Below, in pieces: positions 37,048-38,213 of a stretch of DNA of 38,213 nt. The translations under genes were made by a program, and so were the position numbers. Every line of letters begins with the position of its first letter. Position 1 is the first letter of the stretch. This stretch comes from a virus. The stretch covers positions 1 through 38,213 of the IMG/VR virus record IMGVR_UViG_3300046535_001103; one strand, written 5' to 3'. Under the pieces are notes generated by a model, which made no database searches, had not been told where the DNA came from, and worked only from the letters and a program-made list of their open reading frames with translations.

Positions 37048-37673
37048 ATCCCCTCGACCCGTTGCAATACCGGCCGATCGTAGAATTCGCAGTGCGGCGG
37101 CATCGCGGCAATGGCCTGGAGCTCGACGACCTCATTGGCGAGGGCTTTGTTGGCTTGCTTGAGGCCATCAGACGAGTCGAGCGCGGCGGCCTCCGGCATG
37201 ACGGGGCGATCCTCGCCTATTTCATGCGTTGTGTCGCGGGCCGGATCAAACACGCGCTCGCCAGGAACCGATTTATCCCGATTCATGCCGAGGCGCTCCG
37301 AGGCTATCGGCGAGGAGCTCGCGACCGAAGGGCCGACAGCGCGGGGCGATCGTTTGCACTCACCCGGCGCCGCGGGCGATCCGGCGACGATCTCACCCGT
37401 TCCATCCGCGCCCCCGAGGAAAGCGACAACCGGCGGCTTTGGGCCATCCTGGCGCACCTCCCCCCGACCGATTCGGAAGTTCTGCAATTCGCCTTAGGGC
37501 TCGATGGTGGCGATGGCCGAAGTCTCCAGGATGTTGCCGACATCACCGGAATCAAGCGTTGCATGTGCCATCACATTAAGAACAGGGCCCTACGCAAACT
37601 GAGGGCGATTCTGACGAAGGAGGCCCGCATTGTCGCTAGCACAGGTCAACATCCAATCAACGGCCGACAATAA
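37044..37673 (+). CDS. phage-encoded sigma-70-family factor
   Basis: The 209-residue protein has a region 2 at about 25-80 (LELDDLIGEGFVGLLEAIRR, AYFMRCVAGRIKHALARNRF). Region 4 is at about 135-187 (LPPTDSEVLQFALGL, SLQDVADITGIKRCMCHHIK, NRALRKLR), with a linker rich in Arg between. The start is GTG at 37044 in a GTGA overlap; the frame is open upstream to 36975. It lies just before the ends and terminase, so it is a candidate activator of the late operon. Confidence 0.82.
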   Translation: MNPLDPLQYRPIVEFAVRRHRGNGLELDDLIGEGFVGLLEAIRRVERGGLRHDGAILAYFMRCVAGRIKHALARNRFIPIHAEALRGYRRGARDRRADSAGRSFALTRRRGRSGDDLTRSIRAPEESDNRRLWAILAHLPPTDSEVLQFALGLDGGDGRSLQDVADITGIKRCMCHHIKNRALRKLRAILTKEARIVASTGQHPINGRQ

Positions 37674-37845
37674 GGTCACGATCACCGACAGCGCCGGCGC
37701 TCCGATCACCTGGATTAACAGGATCATGATTGAGCTCGACGACATCAGCAAACAGCAAACCTTATTCTTCGGCACAACGTCGTTCTCGGTCAACATCCAG
37801 GCCGGGCCTCCCCCCGCGACAGCCCCCGCTACCCCGGCGGCGTGA
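37630..37845 (+). CDS. small beta-rich protein
   Basis: The 71-residue product starts with TTG at 37630, preceded at ideal distance by AAGGAGG (37617-37623). It overlaps the sigma factor 3' end by 44 bases. The sequence (LAQVNIQSTADNKVTITDSAG, IELDDISKQQTLFFG, TSFSVNIQAG) suggests a small beta domain with a Pro/Ala tail. It may be a head or tail accessory protein. No family recognised. Confidence 0.65.
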   Translation: MSLAQVNIQSTADNKVTITDSAGAPITWINRIMIELDDISKQQTLFFGTTSFSVNIQAGPPPATAPATPAA

Positions 37846-38186
37846 TGCCAGGCAAGATCCCAATACATAAGCCCGAGGGCCTCACCTCGGCGGCCAGCGA
37901 TGCCAGGGCCTACCGCAAGGCGCCCGGCCGGGCCGAGCTCGAAGCCTTCTATAACGGGCGGCGATGGCGCAAGCTCTCGACTCTCTATCGAGCCCAGCAC
38001 CCGACATGCATCGTATGCGAGGGCGAAGGAGTGGTCACCCCGGCCACTCAGGTTCACCACGTCAAGGAAGTGAGCACTCACCCAGCTCTTGCATACGATT
38101 GGAACAACCTCAACGCGCTTTGCACGCGATGCCACAACCGGATGCGAGCCCGAGCAACTCTAGTGGAACCGGTGGGGGGGGGGTGA
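37845..38186 (+). CDS. HNH endonuclease
   Basis: The 113-residue protein has the HNH fold: paired cysteines CIVCEGEG, the catalytic VHHVKE, WNNLNALC and CTRCHNRMRA. HNH proteins of this size next to terminase in HK97-like cos phages are required with terminase for cos cleavage and packaging. It starts at the ATG at 37845 in a TGATG overlap. A run of ten G at 38174-38183 lies at its C-terminus, so the last few residues depend on correct sequencing of that run. Confidence 0.9.
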   Translation: MPGKIPIHKPEGLTSAASDARAYRKAPGRAELEAFYNGRRWRKLSTLYRAQHPTCIVCEGEGVVTPATQVHHVKEVSTHPALAYDWNNLNALCTRCHNRMRARATLVEPVGGG

Positions 38187-38213
38187 TTCTTCTACCGAGG
38201 CAACGCAGAACGG

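Overview
The window reads as one essentially complete genome of a temperate, long-tailed (siphovirus-type, HK97-like) phage or prophage with high GC content. It opens with the terminase genes and closes with an HNH nuclease gene. In HK97-like cos phages these two are neighbours, so the window edges probably lie close to the packaging site of a circularisable genome of about 38.2 kb. Several accessory proteins resemble ones I associate with Planctomycetota and their prophages: a cysteine-rich tail protein, a short MHLVRIG-type protein and small CxxC proteins. The host guess is therefore a planctomycete, but this is inference and no host DNA is visible.

Layout. Positions 56-16973 are the late structural operon: small and large terminase, a beta-rich structural protein, portal, prohead protease, major capsid protein, head-tail connector, head closure, an HK97 gp10-type protein, a fibre-like protein, a LamG-like protein, tail terminator, tail tube, two tail-assembly chaperone frames joined by a canonical A AAA AAC slip site, tape measure, and four tail-tip proteins. 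Hairpins after the capsid and tube genes may trim readthrough from those abundant products. Positions 16970-18754 hold a small forward gene and a leftward block (lipoprotein and two small conserved genes) with a divergent control region. Positions 18754-22130 carry small regulators (ribbon-helix-helix, ArsR-type) and unknown small genes. Positions 22141-26573 are a recombination cassette: YqaJ-type exonuclease, RecT annealing protein, and an unusual protein with a RAMP-like glycine-rich C-terminus. That last gene is flanked on both sides by degenerate five-base-period GGC-rich tracts.

Positions 26690-29975 are the replication region: an ArsR-type regulator, a small HTH protein, a replisome-organizer-type initiator with a lambda-like origin inside its gene (two identically spaced iteron clusters followed by an AT-rich tract), a protein in the lambda P position, and a helix-hairpin-helix protein. 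Positions 30123-33138 hold a RusA resolvase, adenine methylase, zinc-finger proteins, an ASCH-like protein and an excisionase-like HTH protein. A leftward tyrosine integrase (33047-34114) is followed by a probable attP, with 2 + 3 arm-type repeats spaced 12 bp apart, an inverted-repeat core and a good integrase promoter. After two leftward small genes comes a rightward lysis/late-control block. It has a small HTH protein, an astacin-like metallopeptidase in the usual endolysin position, three small membrane proteins, a zinc-finger protein, a phage sigma factor, a small beta-rich protein and the HNH nuclease, which leads back to terminase across the ends.

Working model. Integrase and excisionase move the genome in and out of the host. 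The initiator and its internal origin start replication with host enzymes, since no polymerase, helicase or primase was recognised. Exonuclease and RecT support recombination-dependent replication and concatemer formation. The sigma factor probably switches on the late operon. The metallopeptidase and membrane proteins are the best lysis candidates. No canonical endolysin, cI-type repressor, CRISPR array or complete canonical tRNA was recognised.
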